DNA of 64,000 nt from Massariosphaeria phaeospora. Taxonomy: Eukaryota > Ascomycota > Dothideomycetes > Pleosporales. The notes below the pieces were generated by a model. That model did not search any database, was not told where the DNA came from, and was given only the letters and a program-made list of their open reading frames with translations. This document shows, one piece after another, positions 1 through 11,869 of this stretch. Numbering within the stretch: position 1 is the first letter of the stretch; each line of letters opens with the position of its first letter. The position numbers and the translations under genes are program-made. The stretch covers positions 620,001-684,000 of the forward strand of contig JAADJZ010000006.1 of the NCBI GenBank assembly GCA_011032825.1. The letters are read 5' to 3'.

Positions 1-3000
1 CTGCATTTGCATCGTTTTTCTCGCATCACTGGTCGGCGCACTCGGGCATTCATAGACACGTTCCGGGCTGGTTTCTTGTTTCTTGTATACAGGCATATAC
101 GCATAGGTAGATGGCCCCTGTTCGGCTTAGCTCAGCTCAGCTCAGCTCGTTTCGTTTCCATTCGATTCGCAGTTGTGCATACTACATACGAGCCATGTGA
201 AATCACGAACTGCATATTTTTCTCCTGACTTTTCCTCTCTCGCCACCGACCTCAGTTCAGTTCAGCTCAGTCGCGCCGCCTTCGGACTTGCCCGTGCTTG
301 CCCTCATGGGGGAAGCTAACTTAAAAACTAACTTAACTCAACTCAGCTCTGTCCTTGCTCGTTGAAAAGTGTACGCAGTTTTGGCATTGCTGTTGCTGTT
401 ATTGTTGGATAACGCACGGCACTGTCCGGTACGGTACGCTGCGCAGAGACAAGGCTTTGTACGTACGTACGTGCACGTCGAATAGGGTGTCTACAGTCAG
501 TAGAGTAGATATACTAGACAATCACACTGCGTAGTGCAGTATTTGAACGAATCGCCGTCGTCGGTGGCATGGGTGGGTAGCTTGTTGCTAACGTACATGG
601 ATGGCATATGGAATACAAAGTGCACTGGATAGATCTGGTACTCCGACAAAGATGTATCTGCGTATACATACATCGCCTTGTCATTGGTCGACTCCCCTGC
701 CGCCACCCATGTATTACATTCTACACAGCTAAGCACCTTGTCCGCCAGCGCTGCTAGTAAGCATGCTCTGCGTGCAATTTGGTGGACATGTGTGCATGTC
801 GGTGCTTGCCTGGAACGAGTGCAACGTGTTCTTCATGGCCGCTCGATATAGGGGATGCAGATGGAGAATGGAGATTACTACTCGAAGGCTTTTAGCGCGA
901 GGCGGAGAGAGATGGCTCCGGTCGTTCAGCTTTCAGAGACTGATAATGGGGGCAATGATGGGGTCGAGTGGCGTGCTATCGTGTATGAAGTGCTTGGAGC
1001 TCGGCTCGATGTGTGTGAAGGTGCGGTGTGGGGCGAGTCGGTGGAAGGAGGAACGCCATTGTTAGAGATCCTGGAGATTAAGCGTTAGACTATGAGGCGG
1101 GTTGTGGCATTAGCAGATTAACAATGGTTTTGTGAAGAAGAGATTTGTGTTGCTACCGTTGAAGCTGCGGGCAGCTTTGTCTGTTCGTGCCTGAGCTGGC
1201 CTCACTGCCGCGCAACTTAGACAGCCACTCGACAGGGTACCGACAAGTGGATTCCCAAGACACAGCTTTGGCTGTTAGCAGGCGGAGATCCTGAGATCGT
1301 GATGAAGGCAGCAGCAAGCCCACTGGCTCGTGTCGAAGCCAACTAGCTCCGACACACCCTCTGGTCCAGACATATGATACGCCAAAAGGGAAGTGCAGTC
1401 CGGCGAAGTGAGAAACATTCGCCAGCACCTGAGGTATCTCGTGGACTGTATCAGGAGGCCGCTCAGGCCAATATGGGAGCACCAACGCGTCTTCCAAACC
1501 CAACGGGTGTCTGCCTTGGACAGCTCGTCGTGAGCGTCGTATCCACGGGCTACACAGTGCGGGTTGACCCGTTGTGGAAACCCGCTAAACGGTGCGATGT
1601 CTGTCCGCCATGGGGGTCAGCCTCCAGGTACGATACCGGTCACCCCCAGGCTTTCAGCACTAGACTCGAGGTTAGCCCGGGCCGTCGTGATCCAGAAGAA
1701 GGAATATGGTCCTCTCAGAGACGACTTGAGAGGTAGAGTTCCAGTCATCTGCTTCCAGAACAGCGTGTCGTGGACCAACAGGCGTCTCTGAGGCCCTGCG
1801 CCTCCGCTAGTACCTTCAGCGTGTGACCGCGGAGCTCCAGTTCAGGCAGCGAGCGACACACTGGCCCCCGTCAAGGCTGATGAGTTCCAGAGTGGCTGCC
1901 TGCCCTCTTTGGGCAAAGAATGCGATCTAAGACCAACGAGTGTATATCTCGTGTCGAAGTACCGAGTACATCGTTCGCTTCTTGCCGCCAACATCTTCGT
2001 CATCGAGTTCGCCGCCGCGGAGTTCAGCGCAAGTAAATGTACAGGAGAGCAAGTCTGTAAGCTGTGCATACTCTGCGACAGCGCTCTGACCCGTCCCCAG
2101 GGAGCTGCAGTGATCAGGCACGGTTGACGGGACGCACATACCCCCCCGTCTGCGTACGGCACGGCCAGCCCAGATCGATACCCGCTCAGCTGTCCGAGAT
2201 TGCTTGCCTCCACAGCGTTGCGGCCGATCATAGTACAAGCACTGGTCAGTACATACATTAGCCCATGACGCGAGTTCACGGTTCACTTCTTGCCCTTGCT
2301 GAGCAGAGAGCGCATATGCAAACCGTCTTGTGCGCCCTCGAAAACGGTAAGAAGCGAGTCGACATGTTCAGTCTGGGTCCTGTTCATGGGTCGATGAGTA
2401 TTACCGTTGCGGGGCTGTAGCCGGTTTCATGGTGAGCATAGCAATGAGACTGATGCAGAGCATCTCGAACTGGGTGTCGCCTCACTTGATCCATTTGATA
2501 GGCATACCAGAAGTACCTTCAAATTGGAGAACTCGTCATCCCGATCGGAGCTTATACGCTCATCGTAGAGGGTGAACTGTCATCGACGCAAGTGGCCCGG
2601 AATGAAGCAGTCTGAACGTGGCAACCTGTCGCTTGCCTCCCCGTGGCAGTCAAATCTTCTTCGCGGCAAGAGGAGAAGCCTTGCCGCCTCCCTTTCGTAC
2701 GGACGCGAGCTAGACGCGCAGAGTTCGTAGAGTGCGGAGCCGTGACAGCTGCGAGATATCTCCACATTACGGTTGAAGTGTGGAGAGAAATGATCCAGCC
2801 TTCACGGAATACATCTTGGCATTCCGGTGACCGCGAAGCTCCACTCCATGAAGTACAAACAGACCCGGGTACGAAGACTTCGATACCACCGTGCTGCGTA
2901 TCTCGGTCGGGTAGAGGTGCTGCCTATCTCGAGCGTAACAGGCCAGATTGATCCGCTCACGCCCGCAGGATCTTACTCCGAAGGCCGAAAAAAGACATCC

Positions 3001-4891
3001 ACGAAACCAGGTAAAGTGCTGCTCCAGCTCGAAACCGGCAAGTACTGTCTGAGAAGTTGGCCAGTTCGTGCAAGCCCTCCTACATCGGCCGTTGATGTGG
3101 TACAAGGCTAGCGGGGACCAGGACTGACTCCCAAGAAACACTGCAGCCAAACGTTGTCCAGTCTTCTTTCATCATCATGCAAGTCATTTAGGACTGCGAA
3201 TCCACTAGACTGTTTGTGGGATTCTGATAGACCTGAGTAACACAAAACCAATATTCCAGCGAAGCGGAAGTTAAGCGTTGTCTGGCGCCTATCCTGCCCC
3301 GTTAATCTCGCCAAGTACGCAGGAGTGCGCCTGCTGAAACAGTCATGACAACGGGTACCCACTTGATCGCGATCTGTTGGTGCTATGAGGCAACCCGGAT
3401 ATTCGTGCAGGTTCCAGGGATGCGTGAAGTTGACGTCGATGGTCGAAGGCCCACGATGAGAAGTACAGGTATGGTCGGTAGACTTATCAGGGTCCGGTGA
3501 TTACCTCAAAGAATCTGGGCTGAGTTGAGACAACTCAGCTAATGGTGGAAGTATGCAGAACGCACGCACCTGGAAAAAATTGGTGATGCCGACATCGCGG
3601 GGGCGATCGTGGCTGGTTCGAAGAAAATGCATTCCATTTACTGGCCGGCCTGGACTCCATTCTCTGGAGCAAAATCAACAACAGAGACGAGCCTATCATC
3701 TAACCACCGGCGGGTGGCTTGTTACTGCGGAGAATTTCGTTGATCTTCATGATCCCAGTGCATGCAGCTCTGCAGTCGTGTAACCACAAGTTCATCGCCC
3801 GATCCTTGCCTTCTCGCTGGATATCGACCGTCAAAGGTTCTGATCCGGTACGTACTTAGAATCAAGTACTGGGTCGTGACGGAACTAGGAGAGGAAAGCG
3901 ATATTGACGCTGCGGTGTTTGGTGGTAAATCGGCCTGCCATACCACACCCAAGGATCTAGTCTTGTCGTACTTGCTCCAAAGATAGTTATATGGTAAAGC
4001 AGTCAGCGATACCGCTGCTGTAAGAACGGGTCCATATGTGTGACAGCCTTGGCGTCCGTTCTCGGGCGGCGACTGGCCCATTGATGTCGGATCCAGTTGT
4101 ACGTACATATTCTGAGTTTGATGGAGAAAGTTTGCGTCCTAGCCGAAAATGCTGGGTCACCCTCGACGACGAAACCTGTGGGGAGGAAGCCATATGCAGG
4201 TCTGCGGTGGCTGGCCGGCCCGTATACCTAGACATGCGGTGTTGAGATTGTAAGTGGCTGATGGGGCATGGCGTCGACCCAATGGTAGGGTCCTAAGGTA
4301 TCATTCTCGAGACGAGACGAGGCGCCAGAGGCTGAGGTTACAGTGCGCAGCAGACCGACGGACTCCAGGTCAGACCCCCATTGCAGTTCCCGTCACTCTG
4401 GCTTTCAACGTTCTGCAAGGCCATCGGTCTGTGTCGCTCAGTCTGAAGACGGCTCTCTCCTAGATCTTTGTAGTTCTTAACCCGCCGTAAGGTCCCTGTG
4501 TACTCTTCCAGCGTCCTTTCTCTTCGAAGTCGGCAGGCCCCAGATCTACGTCCATCATTCCCTTGCGTCCAGTTTACAACCAGATCGTCGTTCGTTCGCT
4601 TCCTCTTTCCCTCCATCCTCTCCGAGAGCGTGGTCGAGGCAGGATTGCGGAGATTTTTAGAGACGCGCGAATCTCAAGCATTCCAATACCCTGCCTCAGT
4701 CGCGTTCGCGTAACATGTTCCACAGAGGTTAGTGCAGTTTTGCATCTCATTGCCACGAATATCCGGCTGGTGAGCGCCTGCCAGACCCTGATTCAAAAGC
4801 ACACGCCGGGCCTCCCTTCTGCCCTTTACTTTTCTCGAGCCAATATCAAGTTTACGTATTGCTCATCTCTTTCTTATCCCTGGAACTTATT
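1..4891. other. Long region without a recognisable gene, upstream of the zinc-finger gene
   Basis: I see no ORF with a recognisable domain, codon pattern or plausible exon chain on either strand. The first 500 bases hold simple repeats. The stretch ends in a likely 5' UTR of the downstream zinc-finger gene. Conidiation regulators of the BrlA type are known to have very long upstream regions, and that may explain the emptiness here; this is inference. Confidence 0.5.
125..480. repeat. Short simple repeats (CTCAG-type and GTAC-type)
   Basis: A pentanucleotide run of the CTCAG type sits near 129-149, with looser copies near 250-275 and 335-350. A short ACGT/GTAC alternating run lies near 460-478. 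These are low-complexity microsatellites and I see no coding function. Confidence 0.6.
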
Positions 4892-4983
4892 GTAAGTCCT
4901 ATCTGGGCTCGAACTCTCTTTAGCATCTTCGACTCGATGCTGTTCCTCTATGTCCTTTGGGCCAACACTAACTTGGGTTCCAG
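4892..4983 (+). other. Probable 5' UTR intron of the zinc-finger gene
   Basis: A strong donor (GTAAGT at 4892) is followed by an ACTAAC branch-like element near 4968 and a CAG acceptor ending at 4983. The splice falls 26 bases before the ATG at 5010. Removing it discards an in-frame upstream Met at 4950, which favours 5010 as the translation start. Confidence 0.5.
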
Positions 4984-5009
4984 TGTATTCAGAAGCGCGA
5001 CCACGAAAC

Positions 5010-6371
5010 ATGTTAATGCTAGAGTCGAACGAATACCCTCAGGGCAACTCGAAAGACTTGTATCAAGCCTCGCCAGCCTTGGGACCATCACCGGGGTTTT
5101 TGACACCGGCAACGCCATACGAGTTTGACGGTCGTAGAGACTCGATCGTCTCGGCTCAGTCATCCATGTCGATGGGTTCATTCTCCAGTTATGCCTCGGA
5201 TGGCTCGATTCCGGTGACGCCTACCGGTGTGCGGAGTCCGTTGGCCAACAATGGTTTCTCGGATTCAGTCCATTACGACATGAATTTCCATGTCCACGGG
5301 CACGGTTTGCCGTTGGATACACATGCAAAAGAACCCTCGACAGCGGATAGCATATACGGCGGATGGACAATGATTTCTGAGCCGAATCCAGCCGAAGCCC
5401 AACCCATCCCGTTTAGACTGCAAGATGGTTTCTCGGCAACAGGCCCGTTCACATCGAACTTCCAACCACAGATAGTCCAGACGGACTTCGACGGAAGTAT
5501 AGCCGGCGCAGAATCCTTGTGGAGTACTCACGCCAGCTTTGGAGATGGCAGTCGTCATCTGGTCAATCCTTTCATCGAACGAACATCGATGAGTGAAGAT
5601 ATGCGCACTTTCTGGGCGAACGATATTCAATCATCGGAGCAAGCACCAGCACAGACCATGACACCTTCAGATGTCATGCTAGGTGTCCATGATGATTACG
5701 CAGCCATGCAGCCTGATGCGTTCGAAAGCGCGCATGCTTTCGACGTGGTTACACCGTCGTTTCCGCAATCGCCAGTTGGCATATCTCTGAGCAGGAAGGC
5801 ATGCGTGTCAGTGAAACGGAAGCACAACTCTGACGACTGTGATGGCCGCCTCAAGCGCTTGATATATGAATCTCCGACAGGAGGAAAAAGCGTCAAACAA
5901 GAACGAAGGCCAGGAAAGAAGAGTAATAGGAAAAAGAAGGGGGAAACACCGGAGCCAGCGGATGTAGTCCTTCTCAACGGATGTGTGGTTGAGTTAAAGT
6001 ACACCGATTGCGAGCGAGATGAGCTCACAGGCAAAGTTATGTCGACCACGCCCAGGCCCCAACCGCACCTTTGCGAGGTCAGGTTGCCTGGCGGGCGTAA
6101 ATGCGGGCGGGCCTTCAAAAGACCCGAGCATAAGAAGCGACACGAAATTACGCATCTGGGGATAACACCTTTCTCATGCGAGATATGCCTTAGACCATTT
6201 GGGCGGAACGACAATTGCCAAGAGCATTACTGGACGCATGTACAGAAACCTGGCTCGAAGGCCGGACGAAACGAAAAGTACTCGCTTGCGGAAGTTGAGG
6301 AGCGGATCATGCACCGCGTGAAGGGCCCAAAGCTGATTGAAAAGCTACGGTTCAAATGGAGTAAACTATGA
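5010..6371 (+). CDS. C2H2 zinc-finger transcription factor, BrlA-like
   Basis: Single-exon 453-residue protein. The C-terminus carries two adjacent C2H2 fingers. Finger 1 uses C355, C365, H378 and H382, with nine residues between the cysteines where two to four is usual. Finger 2 (C390, C393, H406, H410) is canonical. The phrases FKRPEHKKRH and FGRNDNCQEH match the layout of the BrlA conidiation regulator. A basic cluster just upstream (about residues 300-325) could be a nuclear signal. The N-terminal two thirds is Ser/Pro/Asp-rich and probably an activation region. I chose the ATG at 5010 rather than 4950 because a likely 5' UTR intron removes the earlier codon. By family, BrlA switches on conidiophore development. 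The BrlA assignment is inference; other C2H2 pairs are possible. Confidence 0.8.
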   Translation: MLMLESNEYPQGNSKDLYQASPALGPSPGFLTPATPYEFDGRRDSIVSAQSSMSMGSFSSYASDGSIPVTPTGVRSPLANNGFSDSVHYDMNFHVHGHGLPLDTHAKEPSTADSIYGGWTMISEPNPAEAQPIPFRLQDGFSATGPFTSNFQPQIVQTDFDGSIAGAESLWSTHASFGDGSRHLVNPFIERTSMSEDMRTFWANDIQSSEQAPAQTMTPSDVMLGVHDDYAAMQPDAFESAHAFDVVTPSFPQSPVGISLSRKACVSVKRKHNSDDCDGRLKRLIYESPTGGKSVKQERRPGKKSNRKKKGETPEPADVVLLNGCVVELKYTDCERDELTGKVMSTTPRPQPHLCEVRLPGGRKCGRAFKRPEHKKRHEITHLGITPFSCEICLRPFGRNDNCQEHYWTHVQKPGSKAGRNEKYSLAEVEERIMHRVKGPKLIEKLRFKWSKL

Positions 6372-6942
6372 ACAACGGCCGCAACTGAGGACCTCAACCA
6401 CGTGTATGAAGCGTATGTTTCGGTCTGTCTGGAGTTGGTTGGCTCATTGAGCCTGTTGCTTCCCGGTAATAATCCTTCTTGCTCATTAATACGTTGTTAT
6501 TCATGTACTGTAGTTGTCAGATCTGCGCGTGTAATGTACAAGATAATGAGTACGTGTTCGCAGCCAAAGCAGCTTTTCCATGATTGCTCAAATGCTCTTT
6601 GGTTCACCATCGTGATAAGATTCTTCGCTTGGATGCCGATGAGATGAAAAGAGGTGCGTGCGTCGAAGTTGCAGCAGAGGGTGGAGGCTGTGGAACGTGA
6701 GGTTGAGAAGATGCCAACGCTAAGAGAACGCTAGCACATTAGCTCTTTGCGCTAATACAATTTCGCTTAGACCCTTGGCAATCAAATCCTTCTCATCGCA
6801 TTCCTTTTCCCATGGCAGTTCTTATCACCGGTGCTGTGTATCACGTTCTGAATTCTTCATTTCCACATCTTCACGGTGCAGCATAGAATGCCAGGTCAAA
6901 TCGTTATCCTGATTGAGCAAGATACGAAGTCCTCATCTCAGC
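6372..6942. other. Convergent intergenic region
   Basis: This lies between the 3' ends of the zinc-finger gene (+) and the ferroxidase gene (-). I see only short AT-biased stretches suited to 3' UTRs and polyadenylation, and no gene. Confidence 0.5.
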
Positions 6943-8990
6943 TCATCCGGTCTTCGCCTTAACAGGCGCCATACCATACCAACCAATAACTCCCATTCCC
7001 AGAAACGCCGCTACACAACTAAACACCAATGCCACGATTCCACGTGCCTCGAATCCCACTGGCAGTTCTCCAGGACTCTTAAACTCGCCAGTGAGGTCCA
7101 GGAGATCGACTGTATTACCAGCAGCGTTGCCTTCGGTCGGTACATTTGCCGCCCTACAGTTGTCCCAATGGTCAGTTGGAATATTACCGGCGAGTTGTCG
7201 CTGGATATCCAGCGGCGATTCGATCATAGTGGCTATCAGACCACTCGCCACGTGCCACTCTATGTGGCAATGGAAAAGCCAGATGCCAGGATTATCAGCC
7301 TTGAAGCGTAGGACGATGTTCCCGTTGGGGCGAACGAGTACTGTATCTCTGCGCATGGGTGTCGATGGGAGATCTGCAGCGGCTGATACATCATACGCTC
7401 CAGCTTCTTCCTCGGAGCGGGATACGACCTGGAATGCGTGGCCGTGTAGATGGAAAGGATGCCTATGGAGATGGTTAGCACTTTCTTCGGTCAGAATTCA
7501 GGGAAACTTGCTTTCCCGGGTCGTCATTGTTCAAGACGATTTCGACGACTTCGTTTGCCTTTAGCAGGATTTGATTCGTGTTTGAGCCGTAAATAACTGG
7601 ATTTGTTGCATTGGATCCAGTTGACAGGACAGTGTAAAGAGTGGGTACTTTGGGACGCACGTAGGTCACGTCGTTGAAGAACGCACTGGGTAAGTGTCAG
7701 TCATGCGTGTTATCAAGACGTTATCCTGTTGAACCTAGTGGGATAGAACTTACTAATTCGCTCCATCGTTCAGGTTATCCATCTTCATATTCAACTCCAC
7801 AGTCTGGTCGACGTGCTCGTAGAGTTCCTCTTTGTCCTGCGGGACTAGGTCGAAATCGTCAAAAGGCTCGAATGCTTCAATCTCTTTCGGGGCTGGGTTG
7901 TCCTTTGTCGAGTCATATACCAGCCATCCGGTGACATTGGGGTTTAGGCCATCAGGCACCACATCGAAGAGATCCTAGGCCTCAATCAGCACCGCCGGTC
8001 AAGACAGAACTCCAGCCAAACCTGGAAAATTTGGGAGTCTGGCAACGTACCTGATCCATACTCCCGACAAATGCAAAATTCGCATCCGTGCTATTCTTCG
8101 CGGTGATCAGCACACTGTATCGCTGTGCCGCTGTCATATATATCATTTCTGCATCGGTAGGCTCGGTGTATATCCCATCCACCTCAACGATGCGCATTGT
8201 ATGGCCCTCGAACCAGACATACTGTGCGGCGAACGCGCCCATGTTTATCATGCGGAAGAGATACGTCTTTCCCGGTTCTATCGAGATTGGCAAATCACGG
8301 GTCTCGTTTACGAGTGATGACTCTGGGACTGGTTCCGCACCGGATGGGTTTGCTATACTCACGAATCCAGCGAGTAGGTCGCTCATCAAGCCATGGTACC
8401 AGTCTGAGAATGTTAGTACTATCTCTTCATCGTACAGGTCCTTGTGCGGTGAGTCTGGGTCGTGGATGATCAAAGGCCCGCGTAGACCGTCCGGATATTG
8501 GCCCTTGTTGTGGGAGTGGTACCAGTAGGTGCCCGGTTGATCGACCTTTACGAGTTAACATCTACACGCCGGTACCATATCATGGGAACACATACCGTGA
8601 AGTTGTACGTGAACGAGCTTCCTACAGGAATCGGGCACTGTGTAACCATGACTGGCCCATCCATGTGCGTTGTCCCATTCTGGTATAGGCCGTGGAAATG
8701 TAAGCTGGTCGATTCATTTCCAAGCGAATTCTTGACATTGACGATGATGCGGTCACCCTTGGTAGCGACAATAGGAGGAATTGGCCACTTTGTTGTGTTG
8801 TTAGACAGTAATCACCAGCAAACATCCACTAACCCACCTTTCCGTTGATTCCCATTACCGGCCGAGTCTGGAGTCCATCCGGGTTGGCATGTACCCATGA
8901 TACATCGAAGTCGTACGTGACAGTCGCAGCGCCTACCGCAGAAAGAAACAGGGATATTGGAAGCAGAAAGTTCGACAACGATATCGCCAT
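6943..8990 (-). CDS. fet3: Fet3-type multicopper ferroxidase
   Basis: Six exons: 8990-8838, 8787-8596, 8545-8051, 7974-7754, 7685-7512 and 7462-6943. They join in frame to 584 residues. A signal peptide starts [13 protein letters not shown]. The four copper-site motifs are all visible: [19 protein letters not shown] and HCHIEWH. One membrane span lies near the C-terminus (around [19 protein letters not shown]), with a short cytosolic tail, as in plasma-membrane Fet3 rather than secreted laccase. NPSGAEPVP and NNDDPGKHPF align with the acidic residues that bind iron in yeast Fet3p. The enzyme oxidises Fe(II) to Fe(III) and passes it to the permease Ftr1, which is its divergent neighbour. Intron 5 has a GC donor (GCAAGT), and only that choice restores the GKHPFHLHG motif. 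Regulation by an iron-GATA repressor is likely from the promoter sites. Confidence 0.95.
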
Positions 8991-9135
8991 GCTGGAGAAA
9001 AGTGGAAGCCTCAACTGTACGAAGCACGAGGTATGACCAGCGCAAAATTTAGCCAAGACTACAATAGATGAAAGACCGTATGCTAGGAAATCCAGCGAAG
9101 GGGCGATGGAAAAGATAAGATTGATAAGTGGGCAG

Positions 9136-9144
9136 ATCTGATAA
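9136..9144 (+). promoter_or_regulatory. Iron-GATA site ATCTGATAA, fet3-proximal
   Basis: Exact match to the ATCWGATAA consensus, about 146 bases upstream of the fet3 start codon. Confidence 0.75.
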
Positions 9145-9444
9145 ATCCCGCTCCTCGGGGCCCAATGACAGCCAGCTCCGAGCTTCGGAACGAAGCAAGG
9201 GCCGCGCGCTATCTGATCATCGCGGATGACACACTTCCAGTTCCAGTCTTTGCAGCCCTTTTGCAGCAAGCGCCGCGGAAACTACCTAGGCCACAGCAAA
9301 AACAACTCTGTGGGGCAACTACAGGCGAACAGGATGCGTACACGGACGACAATATTGACGCCCACAGCAGGAAAACTCTGTGTTTGATCTACTAGTAAAA
9401 CTAACAGCCCACGGGCTTGAAAAAGGGCGCGATATGATCAGGCG

Positions 9445-9468
9445 ATCTGATAACCACTGATCTGATAA
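9445..9468 (+). promoter_or_regulatory. Tandem pair of iron-GATA sites
   Basis: Two exact ATCTGATAA elements at 9445-9453 and 9460-9468, same orientation, starts 15 bases apart. Paired sites are the arrangement expected for a two-finger GATA factor with strong binding. Confidence 0.8.
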
Positions 9469-9691
9469 CCTGCGTTAGATCGACAGACAGCACGGAAGAG
9501 AAGAAGACAAGGGTAGACGACGGCTCGGGTTGAGCTTGACTGCTGCCAACCCCGAGCTTAGCCACGGATAAAAGTCTTGAATCCAAAGACCCCATGCTTG
9601 GCGCACGCGATCTGCAACGCACACCTCCTGTGGTTCAGACGGGGAAAACAATGCATCAAGAGTCGCGTTCAAGATATCTGGGTGCGCTCTC

Positions 9692-9700
9692 TTATCAGAT
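9692..9700 (-). promoter_or_regulatory. Iron-GATA site, reverse orientation
   Basis: TTATCAGAT on the plus strand, the exact complement of ATCTGATAA, near the middle of the shared promoter. Confidence 0.75.
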
Positions 9701-10014
9701 CGAGCAGCACAAGAGAAGCGTGCAAACCAACCGCAAAGCCCCTGACCTCGGGACGCCTCCCTCCACTTTTTGCGCACAGCTTCCTCCTCAGGCAATCCAA
9801 CCCAACCCAACCCCAGCAAAAGAAGCGAAGCCTGGATCGGTCTGGTCCCGGCGCAAAACGCTAATCAGATCAGCCCACGCTGCACGCGGCGCAACGAGGT
9901 GGGAGAGTGCGGGATGGTAGTGGCCGAAGTTCGGCGCCGAGGTTCAGCGCCGAGGTTCAGGTGGCTGTCGTCGCGCGCTCCTCACATCCATTTTATCTAT
10001 CTGATTAGATCCGC

Positions 10015-10023
10015 ATCTGATAA
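10015..10023 (+). promoter_or_regulatory. Iron-GATA site ATCTGATAA, ftr1-proximal
   Basis: Exact consensus match about 117 bases upstream of the ftr1 start codon. A near match (ATCTGATTA) lies at 9999-10007, so this may act as a second tandem pair. Confidence 0.75.
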
Positions 10024-10139
10024 ACACTTCGTTCCCCCCATCCTTCCCACACTGCACTACTTTCATCCAGTCTTTCGGTATCTGAACGTGCCTTGTGCCT
10101 TGTGCATGAGCTAAGCTGAGCTAAACTGTTGAAGCCAAG

Positions 10140-11869
10140 ATGCCGAATGTGTTTGCTGTTCCAGGTGAGTCTACCAGCTACTTTCCTCTACCCTTAGATA
10201 ACGGGCAGCATATATATTCAAGTTTCCGCGAAACACTACTAATTGACATGCTTGACAGTGTTCTTCATCTGCTTCCGCGAATGTCTCGAGACGAGCATTA
10301 TCGTGTCGGTCTTGCTTGCGTTTCTCAAGCAGACTCTCGGACCGGAACACGATGTTGCGATTCGGAAGAAGCTCACTAGACAGGTGCGTACCGTTTTGCC
10401 TATCTGATCTTGTGGATTCTATTCAGGAGCTCTTGCGCTATCATAATCCTTCCAAACGTGTCTTGAGACTTTCTTTTACCTCCAACAACCTCCTTCCCAT
10501 TTTCCACTCAAGCTATCTTCTTCCATTCCCGTCCATGCACCCAACCCACCAGCATCCTGTTCACCCAAACGCCAATTGCCCCCATACCCACACCCACAAC
10601 CACCCTCCCTAATCCCTCTCTAGGTCTACCTCGGCATCCTCTCCGGCCTACTCATCTGCCTGCTCATCTGCGCCGGCATAATCGCCTCCTTCTACACGGC
10701 CGGCAAAAACGCCTTCGAGGCCGCCGAGCACATCTGGGAAGGCGTCTTCGGCATCCTGGCCTCGCTCATCATTACCGTCATGGGCGCCGCCCTGCTGCGC
10801 GTCAGCAAGCTGCAGGACAAATGGCGCCTCAAGATCACAAAGGTGCTGGAGAAGCGCGACGACGGCGGCGTTGCAGGCGAGAAGCTGGGCTGGAGCGTCA
10901 AGTGCAAGAGGTGGGCGGAAAAGTATGCTATGTTTATCTTGCCGTTTGTGACGGTGTTGAGGGAGGGCATTGAGGCTGTGTTGTAGGTTTTGACCAGGAA
11001 TCCCGCGTGTGTGTGGGGGGGGGCGTGCTAACAGGGGATGTGTAGGTTCATTGCGGGCGTTGGGCTCGGACTCCCAGCTACGTCGTTTCCGCTCGCCGTT
11101 ATCTGCGGCCTGGCAGCCGGTGCGCTCGTCGGCTATCTCATCTACAAGTACGTTACGTCCTCGCCTTCCCCCTAAACTCTCCATAACTGACACGCCACCC
11201 CACCACCAGAGGCGGAAACCACGCCTCCCTACAGCTCTTCCTCGTCGTCTCGACGTGCTTCCTGTACCTCGTCGCAGCTGGCCTCTTCTCCAAGGGCGTG
11301 TGGAACCTCGAACAAGACGCCGTAAGTCTTTCCCCTTGACCAAAACTTACCCACAATCTTCAACCCCTTTCTACACAGCACAGCCAGTCTTACTAAACCT
11401 CCCTAGTACGTCCGCCTCGCAGGCGAAGGCGCCGTCGAAGCCGGCACAGGCCCCGGCTCCTACGACATCCGCAACAGCGTATGGCACGTCAACGTACGTC
11501 CCCCTCTCCCCATCCACTGTTTGCCCCTAACCCCACCCCCAGTGCTGCTCCCCCGACTCCACCACCGCTAGCGGCTGGGGCATTTTCAACTCGCTCTTCG
11601 GGTGGCAAAACTCAGCCACGTACGGCTCCGTCATCTCCTACAACGTGTACTGGCTAGTGGTAATCCTCGGGTTCCTGGTGCTGGGGTTCAAGGAGCGCGA
11701 GGGGCGGTGGCCGTTGCTGAAAGGGAAGAGTGGTGACGATAGGGCGGGTGGGGACGACGGGCGGAGTAATAGTGAGGAGAGCGAGAGTGGGATGGCGCAC
11801 GGTGTGATGGGTAAGGAGGATGGGGAGAGGCAAGGCGGTGCGAAGGTGCGCGAAGTAAGGGGGATGTGA
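10140..11869 (+). CDS. ftr1: High-affinity iron permease Ftr1
   Basis: Seven exons: 10140-10164, 10259-10383, 10624-10982, 11046-11147, 11210-11321, 11407-11493 and 11543-11869. They join to 378 residues. Two RExxE iron-binding motifs are present, RECLE at residues 15-19 and REGIE near residue 163, each inside a membrane helix as expected for Ftr1. About seven hydrophobic helices follow the family layout. The cytosolic tail is Gly/Asp/Glu-rich. The first exon encodes only eight residues plus one base, so the start is easily missed; the ATG at 10140 gives MPNVFAVP, a normal Ftr1 N-terminus. Ftr1 carries Fe(III), produced by the ferroxidase, across the plasma membrane. It is divergent to fet3 and shares its promoter. 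Frame is kept through every junction. Confidence 0.95.

Larger units (their letters stand above)
8991..10139. promoter_or_regulatory. Bidirectional iron-responsive promoter of fet3 and ftr1
   Basis: The 1149 bases between the two start codons hold five exact ATCTGATAA elements (9136, 9445, 9460, 9692 reverse, 10015) and two one-mismatch ATCTGATTA elements (9862 reverse, 9999). ATCWGATAA is the known site of the SreA/Sre1-type GATA repressors that shut off iron uptake when iron is plentiful. A CCAAT box lies at 9162-9166, where the CCAAT complex with HapX could act; that is weaker. Sites lie within about 150 bases of each start codon, so both genes are probably co-regulated. Confidence 0.85.

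Noticed and set aside
4950..5009. Upstream in-frame Met of the zinc-finger gene
   Set aside because: It falls inside a well-formed 5' UTR intron (donor 4892, acceptor 4983), so translation from 5010 is favoured.
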